NCBI RefSeq assembly: GCF_001428895.1
Contig: NZ_LMJA01000029.1
Location: 245,982-309,981 of the forward strand
Direction of reading: 5' to 3'
DNA: 64,000 bases
Source of the DNA: Mycobacterium sp. Root265
Lineage (GTDB): Bacteria > Actinomycetota > Actinomycetes > Mycobacteriales > Mycobacteriaceae
The first letter of the stretch is position 1. Each line of letters starts with the position of its first letter. Positions 41,496 to 49,989 of this stretch are shown piece after piece. A program made the position numbers and the translations under genes. A model generated the notes under the pieces. That model was not told where the DNA came from, did no database searches, and worked only from the letters and a program-made list of their open reading frames with translations.

Positions 41496-42425
41496 ATGTC
41501 CGCCGCTAGTGCCATCGAATACCAGGTCACGTCGGCCGACCTAATCACCGAACTGGCCGCCCAGGCGAAAACCGAAGGTGTCAACGCCGGTGCGTGGCCG
41601 GGAGTGACGTTCTACCGCTTCACCCAGCCGACGGAACCACAGTGGGATGACACCAGGACCATCTCGATCGGCATCGTGGCGCAGACCTGCAACGACACCT
41701 TCGACTGCGTGGTGATCGGCAAGTGGCCCCACGGTGGGTGCCAGGCCTTCGACGCTTCTCCCGAGCGACCGTGCCTGTGCGTTCGATTGGATGTGGATCC
41801 ACAGCTCGTCAGGCAGGTGGCCGCCGGCATGGCGCTGTGCGACAGCACGTTCGAGGCCGACGATCACGGTGAGGACTGCGTGGTGTCCGGGATCGACGGC
41901 GTGTTGATGAGCAGCGTCGTACGCTTTCTGCGCTCGTTGTCAGTGGACTCCGACCGTCGGGTGCTGGCCCCGCTCTACCTGCAGGAGTTGGTATATCGCG
42001 TGCTGCAGCGCGATCAGACGGCGAGCCTGATGCGCATCGCCGCCCGCCAGAGCGCCATGAACTGCGTCGCCGCGGCGACCGACTACATCGCCGCCCACCT
42101 CGCGGAGCCGTTGACGGTCAGTGAACTCGCCAAACAGGTGAGTCTGAGCCCGTCCGCGTTCTCCCGCCTGTTCCGTGAGATGACCGGCCGCTCGCCCTAC
42201 CAGTTCGTCAAGGAACAGCGGTTGATGCGTGCCCGAGACCTCCTCGGGCAGGGACGACTCGGCGTGACCGATGTGGCCCGAAGCGTCGGATACCCGAGTC
42301 TGTCGCACTTCATCAAGGAGTTCCGTGCCCGCTTCGGTTCTAGCCCAGGCGAATTCGTTGAGGCGCGCGGGCTGAGCCGGCGCGTGAGAACACCACGGAC
42401 AGGAACGTCGACCCCCGTGGCGTAG
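41496..42425 (+). CDS. AraC-family transcriptional regulator
   Basis: A 309-aa AraC regulator with the cupin-like AraC_N domain (about 15-165) and two HTH motifs at the C-terminus: SELAKQVSLSPSAFSRLFRE and VTDVARSVGYPSLSHFIKEF. GGAG stands 10 nt before ATG 41496; a GTG nine bases earlier is possible. It is convergent with the hydrolase at 42453 (27 nt), so control of that gene would have to act at a distance. Inducer unknown. Confidence 0.85.
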   Translation: MSAASAIEYQVTSADLITELAAQAKTEGVNAGAWPGVTFYRFTQPTEPQWDDTRTISIGIVAQTCNDTFDCVVIGKWPHGGCQAFDASPERPCLCVRLDVDPQLVRQVAAGMALCDSTFEADDHGEDCVVSGIDGVLMSSVVRFLRSLSVDSDRRVLAPLYLQELVYRVLQRDQTASLMRIAARQSAMNCVAAATDYIAAHLAEPLTVSELAKQVSLSPSAFSRLFREMTGRSPYQFVKEQRLMRARDLLGQGRLGVTDVARSVGYPSLSHFIKEFRARFGSSPGEFVEARGLSRRVRTPRTGTSTPVA

Positions 42426-42452
42426 CGGTGACCGATCCCGCCCATCGCCGAA

Positions 42453-43331
42453 TCAGCCGTGGCCATCGAGTCGGAGCAGGAAATCGCGGATGTATCCGCT
42501 GATTTCATCGCCGTGCGTCTCCAGTGCGAAATGCCCCGTGTCGAGAAGGTGATATTCCCCGTTGGGGAGGTCCCGGCGGAATGCCTCCGCGCCGGCGGCG
42601 CCGAAGATCTCGTCATTCTTGCCCCACGTCACGAGCAGGGGCGGCTGATGTGTGCGGAAGTACTCCTGGAAGCCCGGGTACCCGTCGAGGTTGAACTGGT
42701 AGTCCCAGAACAGCTGCAGCTGGATCTCGTTGTTACCGTCGCGGTCCAGACCGGCCTGGTCGAGGACCCAGGCCTCCGGGGCGATGCGGTCGAGTCGGTC
42801 GGCGGGTACCCCGTGCGTGTACTGCCAGTGCGTGGTTGCGGCGGTGAAGTATTCGCGGACGCCCGCCTCATTGGCGGCACGGTCCTTGGCGTGCGCGAAC
42901 AGGATGTCCCAGAACGGGGTGAAGCCTTCCAGATAGGCGTTGCCGCTCTGGGAGATGATCGCGGACACCCGCTCAGGAGTTCGGCTGGCGATGCGCAGCC
43001 CGATGGGAGCGCCGTAGTCGTGGATATAGAGGGCGAATCGCTGCAGTCCCAACTGAGAGATCAACCCTTCGGTGATCTCGGTCAGACGGTCGAAGCTATA
43101 GGTGAACTCGTCCACCGATGGTGTTGCGGAGCGCCCAAACCCGATGTGGTCGGGAGCCACCAGGTGGAACCGGTCGCTCAGCGAACTGATCAGGTTCCGG
43201 AACATGTGTGAGCTGGAGGGGAATCCGTGCAACAGGAGAATCGTCGGGTTGGCGGGATCACCGGCCTCGCGGTAGAAGACGTCCAGGCCGTCGACGGTGG
43301 CAGTGTGATAGCGCGTGGCGAAAGCGTTCAT
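42453..43331 (-). CDS. Alpha/beta hydrolase (epoxide hydrolase / dehalogenase-like)
   Basis: A 292-aa cytosolic alpha/beta hydrolase. HGFPSSSHMFRNL (35-47) supplies the oxyanion hole, HDYGAP has the nucleophile Asp, WGKNDEIFG the acid region, and GHFALETHGDEI the catalytic His, so unlike two other hydrolases in this window its triad is complete. Overall it resembles haloalkane dehalogenase or epoxide hydrolase branches, but DYGAP instead of DWGG lacks the halide-binding Trp. Divergent from the flavin-type oxidase gene (142 nt). Confidence 0.75.
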   Translation of the reverse strand: MNAFATRYHTATVDGLDVFYREAGDPANPTILLLHGFPSSSHMFRNLISSLSDRFHLVAPDHIGFGRSATPSVDEFTYSFDRLTEITEGLISQLGLQRFALYIHDYGAPIGLRIASRTPERVSAIISQSGNAYLEGFTPFWDILFAHAKDRAANEAGVREYFTAATTHWQYTHGVPADRLDRIAPEAWVLDQAGLDRDGNNEIQLQLFWDYQFNLDGYPGFQEYFRTHQPPLLVTWGKNDEIFGAAGAEAFRRDLPNGEYHLLDTGHFALETHGDEISGYIRDFLLRLDGHG

Positions 43332-43473
43332 CGATTCCTCGTATCGTGGGGAGTTCCGACTCTATGAGGTTGATGCACAACCGAAATAGCGTATTCGTGC
43401 CCGGTGGGTGTCCATTCCGCCCCAACACCACACGCGGGGGCCGGCGTCCGGGCAGGCGTGCTTACATGGGGCG

Positions 43474-44106
43474 GTGAGCAAGCACTACGGAGCGATCGCG
43501 TTCACCGACGCGGTCCGTGAGGTCCAGCACCGGTACGGCAGCGACGGCTTCTACGACCGTAAACGTGTTCAGGGAACCGCCGCGCCCGGTGCGGACGTCC
43601 TGACCGAGGACGAGAAGGACTATCTCGCCGAGCGGGACAGCTTCTATCTGGCCTCGGTCGGCGAGACGGGGTGGCCCTACGTCCAGTTCCGCGGTGGCCC
43701 CGCCGGTTTCCTGCGCGCCGTCGACGACAGCACCATCGGGTGGGCGGACTTCCGCGGCAATCTGCAGTACATCAGCACCGGCAATGTCACCGGCAACGAC
43801 CGGGTGGCGCTGATCGCCGTGGACTACGTGCACCGGCGCCGGCTCAAGATTTTCGGCCGCGCACGGGTGGTCACCGTCGAGGACGATCCCGCCCTGATCG
43901 AGACCTTCGCCGATCCGGGGTACGACGCCGTGGTCGAACGTGCCGTACTCGTCACCGTCGAGGCCTACGACTGGAACTGCCCCCAGCACATCACGGTGCG
44001 GTTCAGTGCCGCGGACCTCGAACCCCACCTCGCCCCTCTGCACGAAGAACTCGAGGCGTTGCGACGCGAGAATGCCGAGCTCAGGGAAAAGCTCGGCCAC
44101 GGATGA
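43474..44106 (+). CDS. Pyridoxamine-5'-phosphate oxidase-like FMN-binding protein
   Basis: A 210-aa split-barrel flavoprotein of the PNPOx-like family. TEDEKDYLAERDSFYLASVG and WPYVQFRGGPAGFLR (67-81) are the conserved core; RVALIAVDYVHRRRLKIFGRARVV follows. The last 30 residues form a charged coiled coil (LEALRRENAELREKLG). GTG 43474 chosen from the frame; the preceding ATG frame closes at once. Such mycobacterial proteins use FMN or F420; which one cannot be told here. Confidence 0.75.
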   Translation: MSKHYGAIAFTDAVREVQHRYGSDGFYDRKRVQGTAAPGADVLTEDEKDYLAERDSFYLASVGETGWPYVQFRGGPAGFLRAVDDSTIGWADFRGNLQYISTGNVTGNDRVALIAVDYVHRRRLKIFGRARVVTVEDDPALIETFADPGYDAVVERAVLVTVEAYDWNCPQHITVRFSAADLEPHLAPLHEELEALRRENAELREKLGHG

Positions 44107-44131
44107 GGTGGTAAGACGCGCTCATCTGGGT

Positions 44132-44293
44132 ATGCAGAGCCACGTGAGCACACCAGAGCATGTGGAGAACACCGGTGACAACCTTCGTGCTGCGGCGGAA
44201 GTGCAGCAGCGGGAGCGTGACGGCGAGACGGGCTCCGAGCGCTCGATCGACCAACCCGCCGTCGACGTGCCGTTGCCCGATTTCAACAGTTAG
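44132..44293 (+). CDS. Small hydrophilic ORF, 53 aa
   Basis: The ORF begins MQSHVSTPEHVENTGDNLRA and ends VDVPLPDFNS; it is acidic, Gln- and Glu-rich and lacks a signal. GTG 44144 is a possible alternative start. It lies 25 nt after the oxidase gene and 108 nt before the ligase gene, so it may be part of the upstream transcript. No family recognised. Confidence 0.4.
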   Translation: MQSHVSTPEHVENTGDNLRAAAEVQQRERDGETGSERSIDQPAVDVPLPDFNS

Positions 44294-44401
44294 GTCCGCC
44301 CGCCCCAAGCTAACTCGGTGTTTGAGTGTGCGGCGAAATGGGCATCCTGGCTAGCGCGCAGGGTCCCCTGAGCCGCCACCGGTCAACCGTTCGGGGAGAT
44401 C

Positions 44402-45505
44402 ATGTCCAGCTATCCCACCATCGGCGTGGAAGAAGAATTCCTACTCGTCGACCCGGAGTCGGGTGAACCGGTCCCGCTCAACACCCGGGTTGCCGAACGT
44501 GCGAAGGCCGCCGGCGTGGATTTGCAACTGGAATTGACCAGCTGTCAGGTCGAGACCGCCACCGAGGTCTCCGACACCGTCGCCGATGTGCGGACCCAGC
44601 TACAACGGTTGCGGCGGGTCGCCGGCGAGGCCGCCGACAGCGCCGGGGCACGGTTGCTGGCCGTCGGCCTGCCGCCCACGCTTCCGCAGCATTTCCCGAT
44701 CACCGATTCCGACCGTTACGGGCGAATCGCGGACCGGTTCGGCATGATCGCGCACGAGCAGGGGATCTGCGGATGTCATGTGCACGTGGCGGTACCGGAC
44801 CGCGAAGCCGCGATCCGGGTGAGCAACCGGCTGCGGCCGTGGCTGCCGCTGCTGCTGGCCTTGACCGCCAATTCCGCCATCTACCGCAATGCGGACAGCG
44901 GTTACGCCAGCTGGCGCCAGGTGCTGTGGGCGCGGTGGCCCAGCGCGGGCCCGCCGCCGTATTTCGATTCGGCAGCCGACTACGACGACGCCGTGCAGCG
45001 GATGCAGGACATCGGCGCGATGCTCGATGACGGCATGGTCTATTGGGACGTCCGCCCGTCCGAGAAGTTCCCGACCGTGGAGGTGCGGGTCGCGGACGTA
45101 CCGGCCACCGTCGCCGAGACGGTGCTGCACGCCGCGCTCACTCGCGCCGCGGTCATGACGGCCCTCGACGACGAGCGCAACGAAGTGCCTGTCCCGGACA
45201 TCCGCGCGCACGAATTGGCGGCGGCTTACTGGAATTCCGCACGCTACGGACTCGACGGCCGCGCGGTCGACCCCTTCGGCAGCGGCCCGGGGACCGCACC
45301 GGCCATCGACGTCGTGCGCGCCCTCGTCGACCGGGTCAGCCCGGCGCTGCGCGCGGTCGGCGACTTCGACTTCGTCACCGGCGAGCTGGCCCGTATCCAC
45401 GAGCAGGGCAACGGGGCCGTGCGTCAGCGGGCCGCCTGGGAACGCCGTGGTGAGGTGTCCGATGTGATCGAGTCGTCCGCGGCGGCCACCGGCGAGGGCT
45501 GCTGA
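44402..45505 (+). CDS. Carboxylate-amine ligase, YbdK / GCS2 family
   Basis: A 367-aa ATP-grasp-like ligase of the glutamate-cysteine ligase type 2 family. Conserved features are TIGVEEEFLLVDPESG (6-21), LELTSCQVETAT (43-54), CGCHVHVAVPDREAAI and WDVRPSEKFPTVEVRVADVP. These enzymes join an amino acid through its carboxylate; weak gamma-glutamylcysteine synthetase activity is known for E. coli YbdK. The last 82 nt overlap the convergent PEP-utilising gene. ATG 44402 lies after GGGGAGATC. Confidence 0.85.
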   Translation: MSSYPTIGVEEEFLLVDPESGEPVPLNTRVAERAKAAGVDLQLELTSCQVETATEVSDTVADVRTQLQRLRRVAGEAADSAGARLLAVGLPPTLPQHFPITDSDRYGRIADRFGMIAHEQGICGCHVHVAVPDREAAIRVSNRLRPWLPLLLALTANSAIYRNADSGYASWRQVLWARWPSAGPPPYFDSAADYDDAVQRMQDIGAMLDDGMVYWDVRPSEKFPTVEVRVADVPATVAETVLHAALTRAAVMTALDDERNEVPVPDIRAHELAAAYWNSARYGLDGRAVDPFGSGPGTAPAIDVVRALVDRVSPALRAVGDFDFVTGELARIHEQGNGAVRQRAAWERRGEVSDVIESSAAATGEGC

Positions 45506-47865
45506 TCCAGCAGCACGACCAGCCCGCGATCGCCGTCGACGCGTACCCGGTCTCCGGTGCGCAGCACCCGGCTGGCCACCAATGTATTGACCACGCAGGG
45601 TAATCCGTACTCCCTCGCCACGACCGCACCGTGTGAGACCGAGCTGCCGATATCGGTGACCAACGCGGAGATGACGGCGAAATACGGCGTCCACCCGACA
45701 TCGGTCACCGGGGCCACCAGGATTTCCCCGGGCTGCAGGTGCCGCGCCTCATCGACTGAATGTGCCACGCGAACAACACCTTCAACTGACCCGCGACCGG
45801 CCGGGCGGCCCACGATCTCCCCATCGGATGAGGCCGCCGCGATCCGGACCACCGGTGTCGGCCGTCCGACCGAGACGTCATCGAACTCCAGCGCAGCCTG
45901 AAACGCCAGCGCCTCGCGACGGCCCATCGCGCGGGCCACCAGTTCCGCCGGATCGCCACCTCTCACCAGACCGGGCAGCTCGAGGCGATCGAAGAAGAAC
46001 ACCAGATCGGCATCCGGAAGACGGCCGGCCTCGCGCAGCACCTCGCCGAGATGCCGGTAGCCGCGTTTGAGCAGGTGGGCCACCAATGCCATTCGGGACT
46101 TGGTCTCTTCGCGGCCGCGCGCGCCGCCCTGGGCCAGGCGAGCGAGCGTACGTAGTGAACGCGACTGTGGCGCGGTCTGTTCGGCCGCGGCGGTGACGTC
46201 CTGCCCCGGCGCGCGCAGCATCACCTGCATCATCGCACCGAGTCCCGCGGGATCGTCGGCCCAGGACGGATCGCGCATGCACAGTTCGCGATAGCCGCGG
46301 TGACCGTGGGCGTCCAGGAACTGCCGCAGCGCGACGCCGCCGGGGTTGCTTGCCTTCCGCAACCCTGCGACAGCCTCGGCGGGCGAGGAGGCCAGGAACT
46401 GTTCGGCAGCGGTCCGGTCGTGGCGCAGTGTGCGCACCACCGAGTTGAGTTGTTCGACCATGAGCGCGCTCTCGACGCCGGCGCCGGTCATCAGCCGGAT
46501 CGCTTCGGCACTGCCCTCGGTCTCGGTGTCACCGCGCTTGACGGCCTGCCGAATGAGGTGGCTTTCCAGCACATTCGCTGCGACCGCGGAGCGTGAGGAG
46601 GATCGGACGTGGGTGAGGGTGACGTCGCGGTAGATCTCGACGCCGGTCTCCAGCTGAGCCAGGACGACCTGCGGATCGCGGCTGGTGAACTCCGGGAACC
46701 GCGCGATCGTGGCGGGCATGCGTTTGATGGCCGGCCCCGCGCTCAGCGCGAAAGCACTCAGCCGGATGGTGTTGATCAACCTGCGCGCGAACGGTTTTGG
46801 CGCACCGGCTTCCAGTTCGTCGATCACGCGCCCGCAGATCGACATGGAGAATTGCTCGCGGGAGTTGCCGAGGATGCCCGAGCTCAGCGCGGTGCCCTCG
46901 GTCATGTTGAGGAACATGTGGCCGTAGAAGTAGCCGACCTGCGGCCAGCGGTCCTCGTAGTGTTCCTGCACGCCGCCGGCGACCTGGACCATCTGCATGG
47001 CGTAATCGATGGCGTGCCCACTGACCGATGCGGTGAGCGGGCAGAAGGCCCCGGGCATCATTTCGCCGATGTTGCAGCGGGTGTAGACATGCGTGGGGCC
47101 GGTGACGGGTGTGTCCATCTCGTTCAAGTCGCCGGGCAGCGTGGTGATGGGCCGGGCCTGCAGCCACCACAATTCGCCGGACTGGTCGATGGCCCACTCG
47201 AGATCCAGCGGATGGCCCCAGCGCCCGGCCGCCAGCAGCGCTCCTTGGCGGATCCGGGCGATCTCGTCATCGGACAGCGCAGGTCGCGCCCCGACCTCAT
47301 CGGCCACCGAGATCCCGGCGTGGGTCAGTACGTGATGGTCCGAGGACGTCGAACCGTCGACGAGGGCCTCGCCGAGCCCGTGTACCGCGTCGATCACCAC
47401 CAGATCGCGCCGCCCCGAGGTCGGGTCGGCGGTGAACACCACCCCTGCTGCGCGGGCGTCGACCATCTGCTGGACCACCAGATGCATATGGGCTCGTGAA
47501 TCGGAGTATGACGACGCGCGTTCCGAGGAGACCGACCCGATGCACCGGGTGACCGCCACGGCGAGGCTCTCGACGGAGTCGACGCCCAGCACGGTGTCGT
47601 ACTGGCCCGCATAGGACTGCTCGGCACCGTCCTCGCCGGCGGCCGAAGAGCGCACCGCCACCGGCGTCGAACCCGCGGCCTGCATGCGTGAGAATCGCGC
47701 TATGACCGCCTCAGTCAGGCCCGAGGTCGACGGGTGTGGGATCACGAAGCCGGTGGGCACGGGCACGCCGAGCCGGATCAGCTCAGCGAGGCCGAGCGCT
47801 TTCCCGCCGAAGCTGTCGTCCACCACATCGCCGAGGTCGACGACGGCAGGTATTGCATCAGGCAC
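45424..47865 (-). CDS. PEP-utilising enzyme (PEP synthase / rifampin phosphotransferase-like)
   Basis: An 813-aa phosphotransferase. The N-terminal ATP-binding domain (about 1-300) shows FGGKALGLAELIRLGVPVP, PVAVRSSAAGEDGAEQSYAG and VVFTADPTSGRRDLVVIDAV. The central region (300-660) is distinct. The C-terminal swivelling His domain contains VTDIGSSVSHGAVVAREYG with H745 as the phospho-carrier. This is the domain order of rifampin phosphotransferase (RPH), and also of uncharacterised PEP-utilising enzymes; true PEP synthase has a PEP-binding barrel at the end, which is missing. Starts at GTG 47865, divergent from a TetR gene only 27 nt away. Rifampicin inactivation is a candidate function, not shown. 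Confidence 0.7.
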   Translation of the reverse strand: MPDAIPAVVDLGDVVDDSFGGKALGLAELIRLGVPVPTGFVIPHPSTSGLTEAVIARFSRMQAAGSTPVAVRSSAAGEDGAEQSYAGQYDTVLGVDSVESLAVAVTRCIGSVSSERASSYSDSRAHMHLVVQQMVDARAAGVVFTADPTSGRRDLVVIDAVHGLGEALVDGSTSSDHHVLTHAGISVADEVGARPALSDDEIARIRQGALLAAGRWGHPLDLEWAIDQSGELWWLQARPITTLPGDLNEMDTPVTGPTHVYTRCNIGEMMPGAFCPLTASVSGHAIDYAMQMVQVAGGVQEHYEDRWPQVGYFYGHMFLNMTEGTALSSGILGNSREQFSMSICGRVIDELEAGAPKPFARRLINTIRLSAFALSAGPAIKRMPATIARFPEFTSRDPQVVLAQLETGVEIYRDVTLTHVRSSSRSAVAANVLESHLIRQAVKRGDTETEGSAEAIRLMTGAGVESALMVEQLNSVVRTLRHDRTAAEQFLASSPAEAVAGLRKASNPGGVALRQFLDAHGHRGYRELCMRDPSWADDPAGLGAMMQVMLRAPGQDVTAAAEQTAPQSRSLRTLARLAQGGARGREETKSRMALVAHLLKRGYRHLGEVLREAGRLPDADLVFFFDRLELPGLVRGGDPAELVARAMGRREALAFQAALEFDDVSVGRPTPVVRIAAASSDGEIVGRPAGRGSVEGVVRVAHSVDEARHLQPGEILVAPVTDVGWTPYFAVISALVTDIGSSVSHGAVVAREYGLPCVVNTLVASRVLRTGDRVRVDGDRGLVVLLDQQPSPVAAADDSITSDTSPRRSQAAR

Positions 47866-47869
47866 CGCA

Positions 47870-47879
47870 GTAACGTTAC
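47870..47879. promoter_or_regulatory. Palindrome in the 27-bp divergent gap
   Basis: GTAACGTTAC is a perfect 10-bp palindrome in the gap between the PEP-utilising gene (GTG at 47865) and the TetR gene (ATG at 47893). A site here would block both leaderless or near-leaderless transcripts. Binding by the TetR protein is inferred. Confidence 0.5.
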
Positions 47880-47892
47880 ATGTGTCACGTAT

Positions 47893-48483
47893 ATGACGGC
47901 AGAGAACGGACGACCACGAGACGCGCGCATCGATGTCGCGGTCCTCGATGCCGCCGCGGCACTGCTTCCGGAGGTCGGCTATGCGGACCTGACGGTCGCG
48001 GCGATCGCTGACCGCGCGGGCACGTCGCGGCCTGCGGTGTACCGGCGCTGGCCGAGTAAGGCCCATCTCGTGCACGAGGCGGTCTTCCGCGACGCGGACA
48101 CCTCCATCGTTGCGTCCACAGGGCGCCTGGACGAGGATCTGCGCAATATCGTGGCGCGGACCGCGGCGCTGCTGACCTCGCCGCTGGCCCGGGTCGCCGT
48201 GCCCGGCCTCATCGGCGAGGCCGCCTCCGACCCGTCACTGAACCAGCGCCTGCTGGATCGGTTCGCGGGACGCGGGTGGAGCGGATTGGACGCCTATCTG
48301 TCCGAAGCGACCGCGCGAGGACACCTGAAGCCCGGGTTCGACGCCGGCGTGCTGCTGGAACTGGTCATCGGCTCGGCACTGGCCGCCATCCTGGTCCGCG
48401 GTCCGGACGGTCTGACCGCGGCATGGGTGGACAACACCGCGGCGATCCTTCTCGACGGTGTGCGGATGCCGACAGGCGGGTAA
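47893..48483 (+). CDS. TetR-family transcriptional regulator
   Basis: A 196-aa TetR regulator with a canonical HTH: LTVAAIADRAGTSRPAVYRR (residues about 35-54), then WPSKAHLVHEAVF, and a TetR_C_16-type effector domain. The start ATG 47893 is only 27 nt from the divergent PEP-utilising gene start, so common regulation is very likely. The DCC protein gene follows after 10 nt in the same direction. Confidence 0.82.
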   Translation: MTAENGRPRDARIDVAVLDAAAALLPEVGYADLTVAAIADRAGTSRPAVYRRWPSKAHLVHEAVFRDADTSIVASTGRLDEDLRNIVARTAALLTSPLARVAVPGLIGEAASDPSLNQRLLDRFAGRGWSGLDAYLSEATARGHLKPGFDAGVLLELVIGSALAAILVRGPDGLTAAWVDNTAAILLDGVRMPTGG

Positions 48484-48493
48484 TACTCGTGGC

Positions 48494-48922
48494 ATGGACG
48501 CAACCCCGCCGGTATTGCTGTACGACGGTGTGTGCGGAGTATGCAACGGCGCCGTACGCACCATCCTTCGCTTCGATCGCCACGGCACGCTCCACTTCGC
48601 GGCGCTGGACAGCGATTTCGCGCGTGACGTCATCGCCCGCCACCCGCGGCTGGCGGGCCTGGATTCGGTGGTCTTCGTCCGCGACCCCGGCGGGCCGGCG
48701 GAGACGGTCAGTACCGAGTCCGCCGCGCTGCTGCAGGTGGCCGACTACCTCGGCGGCTACTGGAAGCTGGCGACGGCGGCACGGGTGATACCCGCATTCG
48801 TCCGGGACCGGCTGTACGCGGCGTTCGCGGCTGTCCGGTATCACGTCGGCGGCAAGTACGACACCTGCCCCATCCCCTCGCCTGAGGTGCGCGGCCGCTT
48901 CCTCGATGCCACGTACGGCTGA
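48494..48922 (+). CDS. Thiol-disulfide oxidoreductase DCC family protein
   Basis: A 142-aa DCC-family protein, with the name-giving motif LYDGVCGVCNGAVR at residues 9-22 (D-x-x-C-x-x-C). Downstream LHFAALDSDFARDV and SVVFVRDPGG are family-typical. Likely a thioredoxin-like redox protein of unknown partner. It follows the TetR gene by 10 nt and is probably co-transcribed. Confidence 0.8.
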   Translation: MDATPPVLLYDGVCGVCNGAVRTILRFDRHGTLHFAALDSDFARDVIARHPRLAGLDSVVFVRDPGGPAETVSTESAALLQVADYLGGYWKLATAARVIPAFVRDRLYAAFAAVRYHVGGKYDTCPIPSPEVRGRFLDATYG

Positions 48923-49011
48923 CGGAATCAAACCCCGTCTGCACCCGTTACACCGTATGTCGCCGGGCGATTGCCCCCGACAGAAGCGGATAAAGGTAAG
49001 AGGCGAGAACG

Positions 49012-49233
49012 ATGAAGAACTTCGGATTGGCAGGACTGGTCGCAGGAGCGTTCTCGGCGGCCGTGATCGGCTTCGCCGGACCGGCCCAGGCCGACGCACA
49101 CGCGTTCGATTTCCCGGTGCTCGGCTATGGCAACGGCGACGGCGTCTACGACAATGACAGCAACTACCCCTGGCGCGATCAGCTCGTCCCCCGGGTATAC
49201 GTGCCGCACGTGGACACATCCGTGCGTAACTGA
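49012..49233 (+). CDS. Small exported protein, 73 aa
   Basis: An N-terminal signal (LAGLVAGAFSAAVIGFAGPAQA, cleaved near residue 27) leads to a 46-residue mature peptide rich in Asp, Asn and Tyr (YGNGDGVYDNDSNYPW), with no cysteine. AAGAGGCGAG precedes the ATG at 49012. A strong hairpin terminator follows 17 nt after the stop. Function unknown. Confidence 0.65.
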   Translation: MKNFGLAGLVAGAFSAAVIGFAGPAQADAHAFDFPVLGYGNGDGVYDNDSNYPWRDQLVPRVYVPHVDTSVRN

Positions 49234-49250
49234 TCCACCGAAACGACATG

Positions 49251-49276
49251 AGGGCGCCCACTTTCGTGGGCGCCCT
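49251..49276 (+). terminator. Strong hairpin terminator
   Basis: An 11-bp perfect stem, AGGGCGCCCAC and GTGGGCGCCCT, with a TTTC loop and a short T-rich tail (TTGTCGTGT). It ends the small exported-protein transcript; as it is symmetrical it could also serve the opposite strand. Confidence 0.75.
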
Positions 49277-49310
49277 TTGTCGTGTCAGCGGCTCGGAACC
49301 GGACAGTCGG

Positions 49311-49565
49311 CTACAGGATGCCGATGCCGCCGTAGCCGCCGTAGCCCCAGGGCCACATGCCGAACTGGCTCTCGCCGAGCTGGCCCGGAGAGCTGGTGAT
49401 CTGGGCATTGCCCGGACTCTGGCACACGGTGCTGCTGCCGGACACGATGCTTCCGGCGTTCGTGCAGTTGGTGGGTTCGGCCGACGCCAGCGGCGCTGCG
49501 ACGATAGCGCCGGCGGCGCCCGCGGCAGCGAGCAGTGTGGCGGCGGTCCAACGTGACTTGATCAC
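49311..49565 (-). CDS. Small exported protein, 84 aa
   Basis: GTG 49565 is chosen because AAAGGG stands six bases before it; ATG 49580 would add five residues. The signal (TAATLLAAAGAAGAIVAAPL, then ASA, cleaved near residue 28) leads to a mature part with two cysteines (TNC, TVC) and a C-terminal glycine/tyrosine-rich tail (WPWGYGGYGGIGIL). Downstream of the haemophore-like gene on the same strand (52 nt). Function unknown. Confidence 0.65.
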   Translation of the reverse strand: MIKSRWTAATLLAAAGAAGAIVAAPLASAEPTNCTNAGSIVSGSSTVCQSPGNAQITSSPGQLGESQFGMWPWGYGGYGGIGIL

Positions 49566-49617
49566 AAGGGTCCCTTTCATGGGGTGGGTGAAGCGAAGAG
49601 GTTGATGGGCGCGGCTG

Positions 49618-49989
49618 TCAGAGGATGTCGACGTCGCCGTCACCGTCGGTGTCACCGCACCGGATCCGGATGTCCTGCAGCGGCTTCCGGATGCCCTTGA
49701 GCTCGGCGCCGATCTGCGGGTTGGCCTCGAAGTACTCGTTCACCTTGGCTTCGATCTCGTTGTGCGGAAGACCGTGCAGGCCGGTGAAGAAGGTGTTCAC
49801 CTCGGGGTGGGTGAACAGGTAGGCCGAGGTGGAAGCGGACACACCGGATGACACACCGGCCAAGTCGGCCGCGGTGCAGTTGGCCGGCGGTTCGGCGAAA
49901 GCGGTGGGAATGGCGGCGAACAGCGTCGCACCGGTGAACGCGCCGGCCCCTAGGATTCCGGCGACCGTGCGACGGACGTTGAGCGACAT
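49618..49989 (-). CDS. Haemophore-family (MHB domain) exported protein with DxDGDGD tail
   Basis: A 123-aa secreted protein of the mycobacterial haem-binding protein family (Rv0203-like). The signal ends TAFA (about residue 31); the mature helix-rich domain has PANCTAADLAGVSSGVSAST and LFTHPEVNTFFTGL, which match the family, and two cysteines (C37 and C110 by position). The C-terminus adds RCGDTDGDGDVDIL, an acidic D-T-D-G-D-G-D-V-D stretch like an EF-hand or dockerin loop, not usual in the family. Haem binding is not certain for every member. AAAGGAGCC precedes the ATG at 49989. Confidence 0.75.
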   Translation of the reverse strand: MSLNVRRTVAGILGAGAFTGATLFAAIPTAFAEPPANCTAADLAGVSSGVSASTSAYLFTHPEVNTFFTGLHGLPHNEIEAKVNEYFEANPQIGAELKGIRKPLQDIRIRCGDTDGDGDVDIL

